From assembly GCA_015066665.1 (NCBI GenBank), contig SVNX01000004.1, positions 1-64,000 of the forward strand: a stretch of DNA of 64,000 nucleotides. Direction: 5' to 3'. Of this stretch, positions 17,054 to 25,995 are shown piece after piece (the stretch's first letter is position 1; every line of letters starts with the position of its first letter). Position numbers and translations under genes: made by a program. The stretch is from Ruminococcus sp. (GTDB taxonomy: Bacteria > Bacillota > Clostridia > Oscillospirales > Ruminococcaceae). The notes below the pieces were generated by a model. That model made no database searches. It was not told the DNA's origin and saw nothing but the letters and a program-made list of their open reading frames with translations.

Positions 17054-18841
17054 TTATACATGCACTGCCACGGCAATGACTTCATTTTTTGGCTGATAAT
17101 CGGCAATACTCAGCTTCCATGCGGTATTCCCGTCCGCATCCTCGGAGATCTTCGTGAATCCGAATGTGCCGAACAGTTCTGCAACCATGCCGTTTTTCTT
17201 GGTCGGGTAATAATGCCCGATGATTTCTGTGATCCCCTGTCTGCGGCTCTCTGCGACAAGGGCATCGAGCATCGCAAATTCCATATCCCGCTTGAGCACA
17301 CGACAGCTCATCAGCCACAGCTCAACTTGCAGAGTACTTCCCTCTTTTTTGCCGATCACGACCGATACAATACCGTTGTCACCGAACTTGTCCTCGAGTC
17401 GACCATAGAGTCTGATGTGCGCGGGACTTGCGGCAACCGCTTCCATTTCGGCCTGTGTATAGCGCTTTGTGGTCACATTGAACTGGTTGCTCTTATTCGT
17501 CAGCTGCGTGATGCGAGGGAGTGTGACGGGGTCAAAATCCGCAATCACGGCCTTCATCTCCAGACTTTTCAGGAAATCCTTATAGTCGGTGAAGGCGGCC
17601 TGTGCGGCCTGACGCTTCGCATTTTCCTTATACATCTCGCTGCGCTTGGCATCATCTGCGGAAAGATTCGTCACCTCGAAATAGCCTGCACGGTCAAGCC
17701 GCAGGATGCATTCCTCGACCGAGTCAAACGGAATCACCGCCGTCTCCGGGAGCTGCGCCTGCACAATGGCACGCTCAGCGGGATTGTCATCGACAAAGAC
17801 AAAGCTCTCGGTCAGAAGCGTCAGCTCCTGTGCCATATCAGCGATATTCTGGGATTTCATATCCCAATTCGCCTTGATGCAGACAAAATCATCCGGTTTC
17901 AGAATACCCTCCGGATGCTCCAGACCAAGAATTGCATTCTCATGGTCATTCTTCGAGCACACGGTCAGCAGCACGCCAAGATCCTTGTGGTCTTTCAGGA
18001 AGCCTTGGAGCGAAGCATAGGCCTGACCGACAGAGGTCTCCTGTCCGATCTCAATACCAGCCTGTCCGTCATCGCCGATCACGCCGCCCCAGAGAGTATT
18101 ATCGAGGTCGAGTGCAAGGACTTTCTTATTTTTTCCCATCAGCGAGCAGATAATATTGCTCAGATTATAGGCAAAATCCGGAATGGCCGGTACGCAGAGT
18201 GCGTACTTGTAGAGATGCCAGTAGGACGGCTCGAGCCATTTGTCGAGACCGTAACAGGCAGAAAGATAGTTGATGTCGTGAATATAGAAATGCTTGTGCG
18301 CCCTTGCATAGTCATAGAACATGACATTGAGTCGTGTCAGATAGTCAATGCTGCCATGCAGGCTGCCGGCTTCCCGGTTGCCCATGAGGCGGGTGAGGGG
18401 CATTTCGAAATTATTCTGGATGATGGGGCAGCCATAACGCTCGGCAAGATGCTGCCACATGGCTTCAAAATGGTGGTATGTCTCGCAGAGCTTGTGCTCG
18501 ACAAGCTCGGCACTGTCGCCGATGTGCGGCATGGACTGCACATTGCGGGCGGATGTATGAATGAAGATCAGCTCGGGCTGGAATTCAGTGAGCGACGGCG
18601 GATCAAACATGGCATCGTTCCAGTACTGAGCATACTCGGATTGCCAGAAGGTCGGCACAATGCCGCGGTTTCTGAGAAACAGCTCGAGGATGCTGACAAT
18701 ATCATTTGTGGTAGAACCGCCCAGCACAGCAATGCGCAGCGGCACGCCGCCCGTCTCCTGCTCCTTCAGGGCACGCAGCAGTCTGCGGCGCTTCTGGAGA
18801 ATGGCGGCACCGTCAAAGGGATAGCAGAGCGCCTGTAACAT
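17054..18841 (-). CDS. FkbH-like HAD-IIIC family protein (595 aa)
   Basis: The central HAD domain carries DLDNTLWGG (245-253), the signature of FkbH-type enzymes. Known relatives take 1,3-bisphosphoglycerate, remove phosphate and load a glyceryl unit onto a carrier protein. The N-terminal 235 residues form an SGNH-like domain with GGSTTND at 41-47. The C-terminal part looks like a GNAT-like acyltransfer domain (LWLMSCRVLKRDME). The start at 18841 follows GGGAGGT by 6 bases. It sits between the DHHW gene (13-base gap) and the ACP gene, so the likely product is a charged carrier protein for the membrane pair. The exact acyl group is an inference. Confidence 0.88.
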   Translation of the reverse strand: MLQALCYPFDGAAILQKRRRLLRALKEQETGGVPLRIAVLGGSTTNDIVSILELFLRNRGIVPTFWQSEYAQYWNDAMFDPPSLTEFQPELIFIHTSARNVQSMPHIGDSAELVEHKLCETYHHFEAMWQHLAERYGCPIIQNNFEMPLTRLMGNREAGSLHGSIDYLTRLNVMFYDYARAHKHFYIHDINYLSACYGLDKWLEPSYWHLYKYALCVPAIPDFAYNLSNIICSLMGKNKKVLALDLDNTLWGGVIGDDGQAGIEIGQETSVGQAYASLQGFLKDHKDLGVLLTVCSKNDHENAILGLEHPEGILKPDDFVCIKANWDMKSQNIADMAQELTLLTESFVFVDDNPAERAIVQAQLPETAVIPFDSVEECILRLDRAGYFEVTNLSADDAKRSEMYKENAKRQAAQAAFTDYKDFLKSLEMKAVIADFDPVTLPRITQLTNKSNQFNVTTKRYTQAEMEAVAASPAHIRLYGRLEDKFGDNGIVSVVIGKKEGSTLQVELWLMSCRVLKRDMEFAMLDALVAESRRQGITEIIGHYYPTKKNGMVAELFGTFGFTKISEDADGNTAWKLSIADYQPKNEVIAVAVHV

Positions 18842-18854
18842 GGGGCACCTCCCG

Positions 18855-20246
18855 TTAATACATAATGGATTCAAGCTTGGACGCATTGCCGCCCATGGCA
18901 CTGTAGGTATTCATCGCAAAGAGCACATCGGTAACGCCCTTTTCCTGAATAAAGCCGATCATGCCCGGTTCGAAGTAACGCATATCGGCCACCCAGATCT
19001 CCTCAAAGGACGAAGTCAGGCAGGGCACGAGTGCATTGCCGTAGCTGTCCTTGATGATCATGAGCTTACGGCCGTTCTTGCAGTCAGTTGTAATGTGCGT
19101 GATGCGCTCATCACCGCCCATGAAAACAAGATACCAGCTTGAGGGGGCGAGATTGTCGAGATTCAGCATCAGGCTGGCCTGACGCTCTCTTGTCATATCG
19201 ATATCGTAATAGGTCGTTGTGTACTGATTCTGCGGGACATAGTAGATGAAGTCCTCGGGGTTATTCTTCAGCACGGCCTTCTGTGTGTAGCCATAGAGCG
19301 TGCCGACATAGCCTTCCTTCACGACGGTCTCATAGTCCGAGAGCGGTGCGAAAGGAACACCGGCTGTTTCCGCAAAGGCCTCGGCGGCATAATAGGCGCC
19401 GAGCGGTGCCCAGTGATGATCAGTGCGGGAATAGATCGCCTCGTCCTTATGTTCAAGGAGCTTGCTGTAGGCATCGACAGGGGTTACACCCTCAAAGAAG
19501 GTGTTGATATGATCGATGTGCTCCGGCTCACTGGCAGAGAGATCGGCGTATTTTTTTGGCAGATAGTACGAGCATGCAGTGGGGGCAACGAGGGAGTAGA
19601 TGTTCACATCATCGCCAAGAACTGCATGGTACTGGTTCAGAATGCCGGCATAGGCTTCGCCTTTTGCCTTGCCGCCGCCAAAGAGCATGATACCGCGATC
19701 CTTCACGATGAGGATGTTATTGGCAATCTCGCCGTTGATGTCCTCCTCGGGCGGCTCGGTCGTGGGCGGCTCGGTAGTCGGCGGTTCGGTCGTGGTCTCC
19801 CCTGTTGCGTCCTGTGTGGGCGGCTGGGTCGGGGGGACGGTGGTGGGCGGTTCGGTGGGTTCCGGTTCCTCAAGTGTGGGAATGTCACCGACAAGCTCGA
19901 CACCGTCATCATAGGCAATGCCAAGATTGCCCCGGAAATCGGAGATCACACCTTTGAACGTGCTGCGCATGGGCACGGTGTCATTGAAGAAGGCGGAGAA
20001 CTCGGATGTGAAGGTGCCTTCGAGATAGGATGCAATGCTGAACTTCGGCATCTTTGCAAGGTCACGATTCTCCTCGGATGAATGCGTCGGCCGCTTGCCG
20101 AACCACATAAAGCAGGTGGCGGCGGCAAAGACGAGGGACAGACCGATGACATTCACCTTCATCAGATTCTTTTCCTGCAGCGCACGCAGCTGCTGTTCTT
20201 TTTCATTCAAAGCAGGCTTTTCCTGCTTGGCTTTTTTCTGACTCAT
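18855..20246 (-). CDS. DHHW family membrane-anchored protein, AlgJ/DltD-like role (463 aa)
   Basis: One N-terminal membrane segment (about 31-49) anchors an extracellular domain. A Pro/Thr/Glu-rich linker (about 126-167) interrupts it. The family motif DHHW is at 276-279 (RTDHHWAPLGAYYA), and a late KDSYGNAL motif supplies the serine-containing block seen in SGNH-type acyltransferases such as AlgJ and AlgX. These proteins work with MBOAT partners to move acyl groups onto surface polysaccharides. The gene starts 12 bases after the MBOAT gene and has a GGAGGTG site. The target polymer is not evident. Confidence 0.88.
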   Translation of the reverse strand: MSQKKAKQEKPALNEKEQQLRALQEKNLMKVNVIGLSLVFAAATCFMWFGKRPTHSSEENRDLAKMPKFSIASYLEGTFTSEFSAFFNDTVPMRSTFKGVISDFRGNLGIAYDDGVELVGDIPTLEEPEPTEPPTTVPPTQPPTQDATGETTTEPPTTEPPTTEPPEEDINGEIANNILIVKDRGIMLFGGGKAKGEAYAGILNQYHAVLGDDVNIYSLVAPTACSYYLPKKYADLSASEPEHIDHINTFFEGVTPVDAYSKLLEHKDEAIYSRTDHHWAPLGAYYAAEAFAETAGVPFAPLSDYETVVKEGYVGTLYGYTQKAVLKNNPEDFIYYVPQNQYTTTYYDIDMTRERQASLMLNLDNLAPSSWYLVFMGGDERITHITTDCKNGRKLMIIKDSYGNALVPCLTSSFEEIWVADMRYFEPGMIGFIQEKGVTDVLFAMNTYSAMGGNASKLESIMY

Positions 20247-20258
20247 GGTTCACCTCCG

Positions 20259-21665
20259 TCAGAAACGATAATAGAGGAATGCATTGGTTGTGGCATCGAC
20301 CAGAAGAATGCTGCTGAGGATCAGAAGTCCTGCACAGGCCACGGTTCCGCAGAGGGACAGTGCCACCCTTGCACCGCTGGAACGATCTGCCAGCTTCCGG
20401 CACTGATCAAGCAGCGGGAAGGTGAAGAGCACTGCGGCAGCAATCAGGAAGATATTGTTGCACGCAGACATGCCTTCCACAAAGCTGTAGAAGCCGTTCT
20501 TGTTGAAGGGTGTGAGATTCACAAGGAAGGTCAGCAGCTCGCCGCCGTCCTCGAAATAGAAGATGCCAAAGCCAATGATGATGACGATCTTGTTGTAGAT
20601 ATGACGGATCCAGAGCGGGATCTTTCGCATTTTCTTCTTGCCGATGCAGGTTTCAAGGACAATGAAGGCACCATAATACACGCCCCAGAGCACATAATTC
20701 CAGCTGGCACCGTGCCAGATGCCGGTGCAGAGCCACACAACCGCAAGGCTCAGATACTTGTTGCGGATGCCGAAAACCGGCAGGGGCAGCAGATAGTCAC
20801 GGAAGAAGCTGCCGAGGGAAATGTGCCATCTCTGCCAGAATTCGGTGATGTCCTTGCAGAGGAAGGGATGGCGGAAGTTTTCATCGAAGTGGAAGCCGAA
20901 CATCCGTCCAAGGCCGATGGCCATATCGGAATAACCCGAGAAATCGAAATAAATGTAGAGCGAATACATGATGACCGCATACCATGTGCCGGCTACGGTC
21001 TGATGGGACACGCCGCCCTCACCAAAGAAATCTTCGACAATGAGGAACAGGTTGTCAGCCAGAATGACCTTTTTCGACAAACCAATGATAAAACGGGAGA
21101 AGCCCTCACTCACATCACGAAGGGTCACGGTGCGGTTCTCAATTTCCTCGGCAATGGTGCTGTAGCGGACGATGGGGCCGGCAATCAGCTGCGGAAAGAG
21201 GGAGACATAGAGTGCAAAATGCAGAAGATTCTTCTGCGGCTCGACCTTTTCCCAGTAACAGTCGACTATGTATGACAGCACCTGGAAGGTATAGAAGCTG
21301 ATGCCCACAAGCTGGGCGATCTGCGGGACGGGCAGACTCGCCGAAAACAGGGCATTGATATTTTCCATAATAAAACCGCTGTATTTGAACACACCAAGCA
21401 TACCGAGATTGAACACAAGACCGGTGCCGAGAATGATCTTCGAGCCGATTCTATCCCTGTACTTCCCTATGCCAAGTCCGCATAAATAATTCACAACGGT
21501 ACTGAGCAGGAGAAAGACGATGCGCGTGGGTTCACCCCATGCATAAAACACCAGGGAAAAAATGACCAGAATGACATTCCGGATTTTGGTCTGCTTCACG
21601 GCTGCGTAGCTGGTCAAGCACAACGGCAGAAACAGATATAAAAATATAAGACTGGAGAAAATCAT
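20259..21665 (-). CDS. MBOAT family membrane O-acyltransferase (468 aa)
   Basis: A polytopic membrane enzyme of the AlgI/DltB branch. The conserved block RWHISLGSFFRDYLL and the catalytic histidine H318 in TGIWHGASWNYVLWG are present, and roughly ten hydrophobic segments span the 468 residues. It would pass an acyl group from a cytoplasmic carrier to an outside acceptor or to its DHHW partner. It is the first gene of the four-gene operon with its own promoter and a 150-base leader. The ribosome binding site AGAGG is 9-10 bases from the ATG. Confidence 0.93.
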   Translation of the reverse strand: MIFSSLIFLYLFLPLCLTSYAAVKQTKIRNVILVIFSLVFYAWGEPTRIVFLLLSTVVNYLCGLGIGKYRDRIGSKIILGTGLVFNLGMLGVFKYSGFIMENINALFSASLPVPQIAQLVGISFYTFQVLSYIVDCYWEKVEPQKNLLHFALYVSLFPQLIAGPIVRYSTIAEEIENRTVTLRDVSEGFSRFIIGLSKKVILADNLFLIVEDFFGEGGVSHQTVAGTWYAVIMYSLYIYFDFSGYSDMAIGLGRMFGFHFDENFRHPFLCKDITEFWQRWHISLGSFFRDYLLPLPVFGIRNKYLSLAVVWLCTGIWHGASWNYVLWGVYYGAFIVLETCIGKKKMRKIPLWIRHIYNKIVIIIGFGIFYFEDGGELLTFLVNLTPFNKNGFYSFVEGMSACNNIFLIAAAVLFTFPLLDQCRKLADRSSGARVALSLCGTVACAGLLILSSILLVDATTNAFLYYRF

Positions 21666-21820
21666 GATTTGTGGCCTCTTGTTCTACGTTTTTTGTTTTT
21701 TTGTTTTTTCTCTCTATCTGTATGTATCTATAGGCACTGAAATCGCCTTGTGACGGCGATTTTGTTCAGTCATATCATCACGATGCGGAGCCACACGCCC
21801 CTAAAAAAAATCTGATACTA
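21666..21820 (-). other. Leader of the MBOAT operon with hairpin
   Basis: In this stretch of about 155 bases the transcript can fold ACTGAA-AATCGCC against GGCGATT-TCAGT (about 21736-21770), followed by an A-rich, unstructured run before the start codon. An eight-T run occurs near the 5' end without a stem. I could not match it to any known riboswitch. It may simply be an untranslated leader. Confidence 0.4.
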
Positions 21821-21825
21821 TATTT

Positions 21826-21854
21826 ATTATACGGCAAATGAAACGGTTTTGCAA
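21826..21854 (-). promoter_or_regulatory. Promoter of the MBOAT-DHHW-FkbH-ACP operon
   Basis: TTGCAA (21849-21854), 17 bases, TATAAT (21826-21831), read leftward. Confidence 0.7.
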
Positions 21855-21857
21855 GGG

Positions 21858-21875
21858 GAAAAACCGAAGTTTTTC
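21858..21875 (-). terminator. Possible weak terminator after pyridoxamine kinase
   Basis: GAAAAAC and GTTTTTC pair around a TTCG tetraloop on the minus strand, 55 bases past the kinase stop codon. The stem is only 7 bp and mostly A-T, so its strength is doubtful. Confidence 0.35.
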
Positions 21876-21929
21876 ATTTTCCACAAAATTCGTAATTCCG
21901 CACAAATCCTTCATAATTTTTTATGTAGT

Positions 21930-22784
21930 TTATACAAGAGGTAGACTCTTGTCTTGCAGGCGTTCCATGAGGAACGGGAAGGCGGATTCGTAGTGGATGC
22001 CATACCAGCGGCGGTCGGGTGCAAGGGCGGTCAAACGGATGCTCTCGAGGGTGAAATCCGCTGCAAGCGCTGTGGCTTCCTCAAGCGCGGCACCTCGCAG
22101 CAGTGCACCGACACAGGTGCTGGCGAAGACATCGCCGGTGCCATGGAAGGGGCCTTCAAATCGCTTATGGAAATGTGAAAAAACGTGATCGGTATCGGCA
22201 TCATAGCCCATGAAGCCGACCTCATCGGGGCTGAGACTCACGCCTGTGAGCACGACACTGCGGGCGCCGAGCTTCGAAAGACGGCGGAGCATGTCCTCAA
22301 TCACGGCAGCATCATAGCCCTCCTCAAGGTACGGAATCCCCAGAAGGCACGCAGCCTCGGTCATATTGGGCACGATGACATCCGCACCCTGACAAAGACG
22401 CTGCATATGCTTTGGAAAATCACGGGAGAAGCCGTGGTAGAGATGACCGAAATCGCCGAGAACGGGATCAACAAAGACGCAGGTTTCAGGGGTGCGGAAC
22501 TGCGCAATGATCTCTTCCACAATGGAAACCTGCTTGACAGAGCCGAGATAGCCGGTGTAGATGGCGTCGAACGTGATGCCTTCGGCCTTCCACTGCTCGG
22601 TAATCGGGCGCAGCTGGGCGGTCAGGTCGCAGAACGTATAATCGCTGAATGCGGAATGGGATGACAGCACGGCAGTCGGAAGGATGACGGTTTCCGTCCC
22701 CATAGCGGACAGAATCGGCAGTGCTGCTGTCAGGGAGCATTTTCCTACGCAGGAAATATCCTGGATTGTCAGAATTCGTTTCAT
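21930..22784 (-). CDS. Pyridoxamine kinase, PdxY-like (284 aa)
   Basis: A ribokinase-fold enzyme that phosphorylates pyridoxal, pyridoxamine or pyridoxine in vitamin B6 salvage. The N-terminal ILTIQDISCVGKCSLTAALPILSAMG block is typical of the pyridoxamine kinases annotated in Clostridia. The C-terminal GTGDVFASTCVGALL contains the anion hole and catalytic aspartate. The length fits the family. AAGGAGG lies 6 bases upstream of the ATG, and transcription starts from a perfect consensus promoter facing away from the ABC-F gene. Confidence 0.9.
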   Translation of the reverse strand: MKRILTIQDISCVGKCSLTAALPILSAMGTETVILPTAVLSSHSAFSDYTFCDLTAQLRPITEQWKAEGITFDAIYTGYLGSVKQVSIVEEIIAQFRTPETCVFVDPVLGDFGHLYHGFSRDFPKHMQRLCQGADVIVPNMTEAACLLGIPYLEEGYDAAVIEDMLRRLSKLGARSVVLTGVSLSPDEVGFMGYDADTDHVFSHFHKRFEGPFHGTGDVFASTCVGALLRGAALEEATALAADFTLESIRLTALAPDRRWYGIHYESAFPFLMERLQDKSLPLV

Positions 22785-22806
22785 ATTGCGCCTCCTTGCT
22801 CTTTAC

Positions 22807-22835
22807 ATTATAATGGATTATCGGAGGAATGTCAA
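22807..22835 (-). promoter_or_regulatory. Perfect consensus promoter of pyridoxamine kinase
   Basis: TTGACA (22830-22835), 17 bases, TATAAT (22807-22812), read leftward. It is back to back with the ABC-F promoter, 43 bases away. Confidence 0.85.
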
Positions 22836-22878
22836 GGGCTGGGGAGCCTTGCGGCTGGATTCTGAGTTGATATTCTAT

Positions 22879-22907
22879 TTGACATTCCGCCTGTTTCCTG
22901 TTATAAT
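22879..22907 (+). promoter_or_regulatory. Perfect consensus promoter of the ABC-F gene
   Basis: TTGACA (22879-22884), 17 bases, TATAAT (22902-22907). The ten bases from the -35 box onward, TTGACATTCC, are identical to those of the divergent kinase promoter. Confidence 0.85.
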
Positions 22908-22945
22908 AAGAATGATATGCTATTTTTGACTTTCGAGGTGATATC

Positions 22946-24859
22946 ATGCTGTTAAAGGCTGTGAATGTACATAAAATCTACAACGGCATCCCGCTTTTGC
23001 AGAATATCAATCTGCAGATTGAGGATCAGGATCGCATCGGTCTGATCGGTGCGAACGGATGCGGTAAATCCACGCTTCTCAAAATCCTGCTCGGACAGGT
23101 TCTCCCCGATCACGAGCTGGAAGAGGACGGCCAGATCATACGGGGTGCAAAGACCTCCGTGGGCTATCTTGCCCAGTCCGCTGCACTCGATTCGGAAAAA
23201 ACCGTCTGGGAGGAAATGCGCAGCGTCTTTGCAGAGCTGCTCTCTGTGCAGGAGAAAATGCGTGAAGCTGAGCTTGCCATGCAGACCGGAGGTATGGCAC
23301 ATTCCGAGGAATACGACCGCCTGACGGCCATTTTTGAGGCCGGAGACGGCTATCAGATTGATGTGAAAATCCGCACCGTTCTGCTCGGTATGGGCTTCCC
23401 CGAGGAGACCTTCCATCGTGAAGTCGCCGGCTTCAGCGGCGGCGAGAAAACACGTCTTGCCATCTCCAAGCTCCTGCTTGAAGCACCCAATCTCCTCATC
23501 CTCGACGAGCCGACAAACCATCTGGATTTCGACACGATCCAGTGGCTTGAGGAATATCTCCAGAGCTACAAGGGTGCGCTGCTCATTGTGTCCCATGACC
23601 GCTATTTCCTTGATAAACTCGCCACCTCCATCTGTGAGATCGAACGGGGACGCCTGACACGCTTCAAGGGCAACTACTCCGCCTACACCGTCCAGAAGGA
23701 AGCGGCAGTGGAGCGGCAGGAAAAGGAATATGCCATGCAGCAGAAGGAAATTGCGAAGCTCGAGGACTATGTCGCACGCAATCTTGTGCGGGCTTCGACC
23801 TCGAAAAGTGCAAAAAGCCGCCAGAAACAGCTTGACAAAATGGAACGCATCGAAAAGCCTGTGACCCATCAGAAGCGTGCAAGCCTGCGTTTTTCCTATG
23901 AGATCGAACCGCCCCTCGATGTACTCGAGGTGCGGGAAGCTGACATCTCCGTGGGCGAGGGTGCAGAGCGCAAAACTCTTCTCGAACAGCTCTCTTTTGC
24001 GGTGCGCCGCGGCGAAAAACTCGCTGTGATCGGCCCGAACGGCATCGGCAAATCCACTCTGCTCAAAGAAATTCTCGGCATTCTCCCCCATGCGGGACTC
24101 ATTCGTTTCAATAAAAACGTCAAGATCGCCTACTTCGATCAGGAGAGCACAAACCTCAACCCCCTCAACACCGTGCTCGATGAACTGCACGACCGCTTCC
24201 CTGCCATGCTTGACGGCGAAATCCGCAGCATTCTCGGACAGGTCCGCATCACCGGTGAGGACGTATTCAAGCCGATTTCCGCTCTTTCCGGCGGTGAACG
24301 TGCTCGTGTCTGCTTTGCGCTGCTCATGCTTGAGCATGCCAATGTCATGCTCCTCGACGAGCCGACCAACCACCTTGACCTCCCGATGAAGGAAGTCCTT
24401 GAGGAGGCACTTTCCGCCTACACCGGCACGCTCATTTTCGTATCGCATGACCGCTATTTCCTCAAACGCCTGTCCAGCCAGATTCTGGAGCTTTCTCCCG
24501 ATGGCGCAGAGCTGCATCCCTATGGATTCGAGAGCTATCTCGATGTGAAGTCCAAACGCAAGGCTGCTGCGCTCATTGCACAGGCTCAGGCCACGGCGGA
24601 AAAGCCCCGTGCAGCGGCTCCCTCCCACCGTACCAAGGCTCAGCGCAGTGCCGATGCCGCACGCCGCAACCGCATGCGTGAGCTGGAACAGGAGATCGAG
24701 CGGCTCGATCAGACCATCGCAGAACTCGAAGAAAAACTCACCCTCCCCGAAATCTGCACCGACTATCAGAAAATGAATGCCGTCTGTGCGGAACTGGAGG
24801 ATGCCAAGCTCCAATCCGAGGCCTGCTTCATGGAACTGTGCGATCTCGAAGAGGCTTAA
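22946..24859 (+). CDS. ABC-F family ATPase, Uup/YdiF-like (637 aa)
   Basis: A soluble protein with two ATPase domains and no membrane segments. Walker A loops are GANGCGKST (35-43) and GPNGIGKST (363-371). Signature motifs FSGGEKTR and LSGGERAR each precede a LDEPTNHLD block. The basic linker between the halves (about 235-320) would reach into the ribosomal E site toward P-site tRNA. A C-terminal coiled coil (about 570-637) is typical of the Uup/YdiF group. It probably relieves stalled or slow ribosomes. Antibiotic resistance subtypes usually lack this tail, so a housekeeping role is more likely. GAGGTG precedes the ATG. Confidence 0.92.
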   Translation: MLLKAVNVHKIYNGIPLLQNINLQIEDQDRIGLIGANGCGKSTLLKILLGQVLPDHELEEDGQIIRGAKTSVGYLAQSAALDSEKTVWEEMRSVFAELLSVQEKMREAELAMQTGGMAHSEEYDRLTAIFEAGDGYQIDVKIRTVLLGMGFPEETFHREVAGFSGGEKTRLAISKLLLEAPNLLILDEPTNHLDFDTIQWLEEYLQSYKGALLIVSHDRYFLDKLATSICEIERGRLTRFKGNYSAYTVQKEAAVERQEKEYAMQQKEIAKLEDYVARNLVRASTSKSAKSRQKQLDKMERIEKPVTHQKRASLRFSYEIEPPLDVLEVREADISVGEGAERKTLLEQLSFAVRRGEKLAVIGPNGIGKSTLLKEILGILPHAGLIRFNKNVKIAYFDQESTNLNPLNTVLDELHDRFPAMLDGEIRSILGQVRITGEDVFKPISALSGGERARVCFALLMLEHANVMLLDEPTNHLDLPMKEVLEEALSAYTGTLIFVSHDRYFLKRLSSQILELSPDGAELHPYGFESYLDVKSKRKAAALIAQAQATAEKPRAAAPSHRTKAQRSADAARRNRMRELEQEIERLDQTIAELEEKLTLPEICTDYQKMNAVCAELEDAKLQSEACFMELCDLEEA

Positions 24860-24941
24860 ATCGCCTTTTCAGATGGATTTTGGCCATCACGCTTCATAAA
24901 GTTGCATGGTTTTATGTCTTAAAATTCGTGCAATTTGCATA

Positions 24942-24970
24942 TTGCACTTTTTTGAAAAATCGTGTATCAT
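24942..24970 (+). promoter_or_regulatory. Promoter of the 291-aa secreted protein gene
   Basis: TTGCAC (24942-24947), 17 bases, TATCAT (24965-24970), giving an untranslated leader of about 90 bases before the start at 25066. The rest of the gap from 24860 holds no gene. Confidence 0.6.
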
Positions 24971-25065
24971 TATAGCATAGAGGATTGTGTGAAGATGGTT
25001 TGCCATCTTGCATATTCAAAAAATGTTCACAAACATTATTAACTCACATGAAAAGAGGAATACTT

Positions 25066-25941
25066 ATGAAAATGAAGAAGTATCTGGCTGCTCTGATGGC
25101 AGTCACCATGATTTGCGGTGCATTCACAGCATGCGGCGGCGGCGAGACCGCTTCCGAGACTGAGAGCAAGGCTGACAGCTCCTCCGCAGTAGAGTCCGTT
25201 GAGGATTCCGCAGCTGAGTCCGAGACTGAAGAATCCAAGGCTCCCGTTGCTGTGACACAGCCTGCTGCTCCTGCTGAGATGGAAACCCCTGTTGCTGCGC
25301 AGTCCGGTCAGGCCTTCCTGGCAATGGCTGACTCCCAGTGGTGGATCCAGTACAACGGCAATACAGATGACGCTGGTTATATGCTGTCATATGATGCAGG
25401 CGTTGTAGATATCACAGGCGACGGTCAGTACACTGTTAGTGTAACCGCTGATACCAATGGCTTCCGCTATGATACCACAGGTGATGTAAACGGTGTTTAT
25501 ACTCCCAGCGGCTGCGCATTCTCTGCTGTTATCATCAAGGACGGCGAAACACTGTTCCCCAATGCCATCATCACTATCGACAGTATTGTGATTGACGGCA
25601 CTGAGGTAGAGATGGTTGCCAAGAACTACACCAATTCTGAGGACGGTCACATCCGCTCCAACATCTACAACTCCTATGTTTCCTCTCCCTCCGGCGATGC
25701 AAGATCTGTTGACGGCTTCCTGTACAACGATTATGACACCTCCTCTCCTGCTCTGGCAGATGCTGCTGATTACTCTGCACAGATCGTAGATTCCTCTGTT
25801 TACAACAGCTGGACTACTATCGAGGTTAACTTCACAGTTTCCGGTCTGGGCGGCGATGCCGGCGAAGGTCAGCCTGCTGCTGAGGGCGAAGGCCCTGCTG
25901 CTGAAGGCGAAGAAGCTGCTGCTGAGTCCGTTGCTGAATAA
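25066..25941 (+). CDS. Secreted or lipid-anchored protein of unknown function (291 aa)
   Basis: A signal peptide ends at FTACGGG, close to a lipobox but with F-T-A-C where L-x-A/G-C is usual, so lipid attachment at the cysteine is likely though not certain. A Ser/Glu/Ala-rich spacer (about 30-80) leads to a beta-rich domain of about 180 residues with many Asp, Asn and Gly, then a Glu/Ala/Gly/Pro-rich tail. I do not recognise the domain. Codons such as GCT, GTT, TCC and GAC/GAG dominate, unlike the GCG/CGC-rich neighbours and similar to efp and ribosomal genes here, which hints at high expression. Own promoter and strong terminator. Confidence 0.8.
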   Translation: MKMKKYLAALMAVTMICGAFTACGGGETASETESKADSSSAVESVEDSAAESETEESKAPVAVTQPAAPAEMETPVAAQSGQAFLAMADSQWWIQYNGNTDDAGYMLSYDAGVVDITGDGQYTVSVTADTNGFRYDTTGDVNGVYTPSGCAFSAVIIKDGETLFPNAIITIDSIVIDGTEVEMVAKNYTNSEDGHIRSNIYNSYVSSPSGDARSVDGFLYNDYDTSSPALADAADYSAQIVDSSVYNSWTTIEVNFTVSGLGGDAGEGQPAAEGEGPAAEGEEAAAESVAE

Positions 25942-25963
25942 TTTCAGTGAAATATCAATAACG

Positions 25964-25995
25964 AACGGCAACCCCAAAGGGTTGCCGTTTTTGTG
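25964..25995. terminator. Bidirectional terminator
   Basis: AACGGCAACCC pairs with GGGTTGCCGTT around a 4-base loop, followed by TTTTGTGTTATT. It lies between the convergent secreted protein gene and the XRE membrane protein gene. Confidence 0.92.

Noticed and set aside
21666-21820. Riboswitch, for instance for cyclic di-GMP, in the MBOAT leader
   Set aside because: The conserved core bases of known c-di-GMP classes were not found, and there is just one simple hairpin.
22946-24859. ABC-F protein as an antibiotic resistance gene
   Set aside because: The C-terminal coiled coil and overall layout fit the housekeeping Uup/YdiF group.
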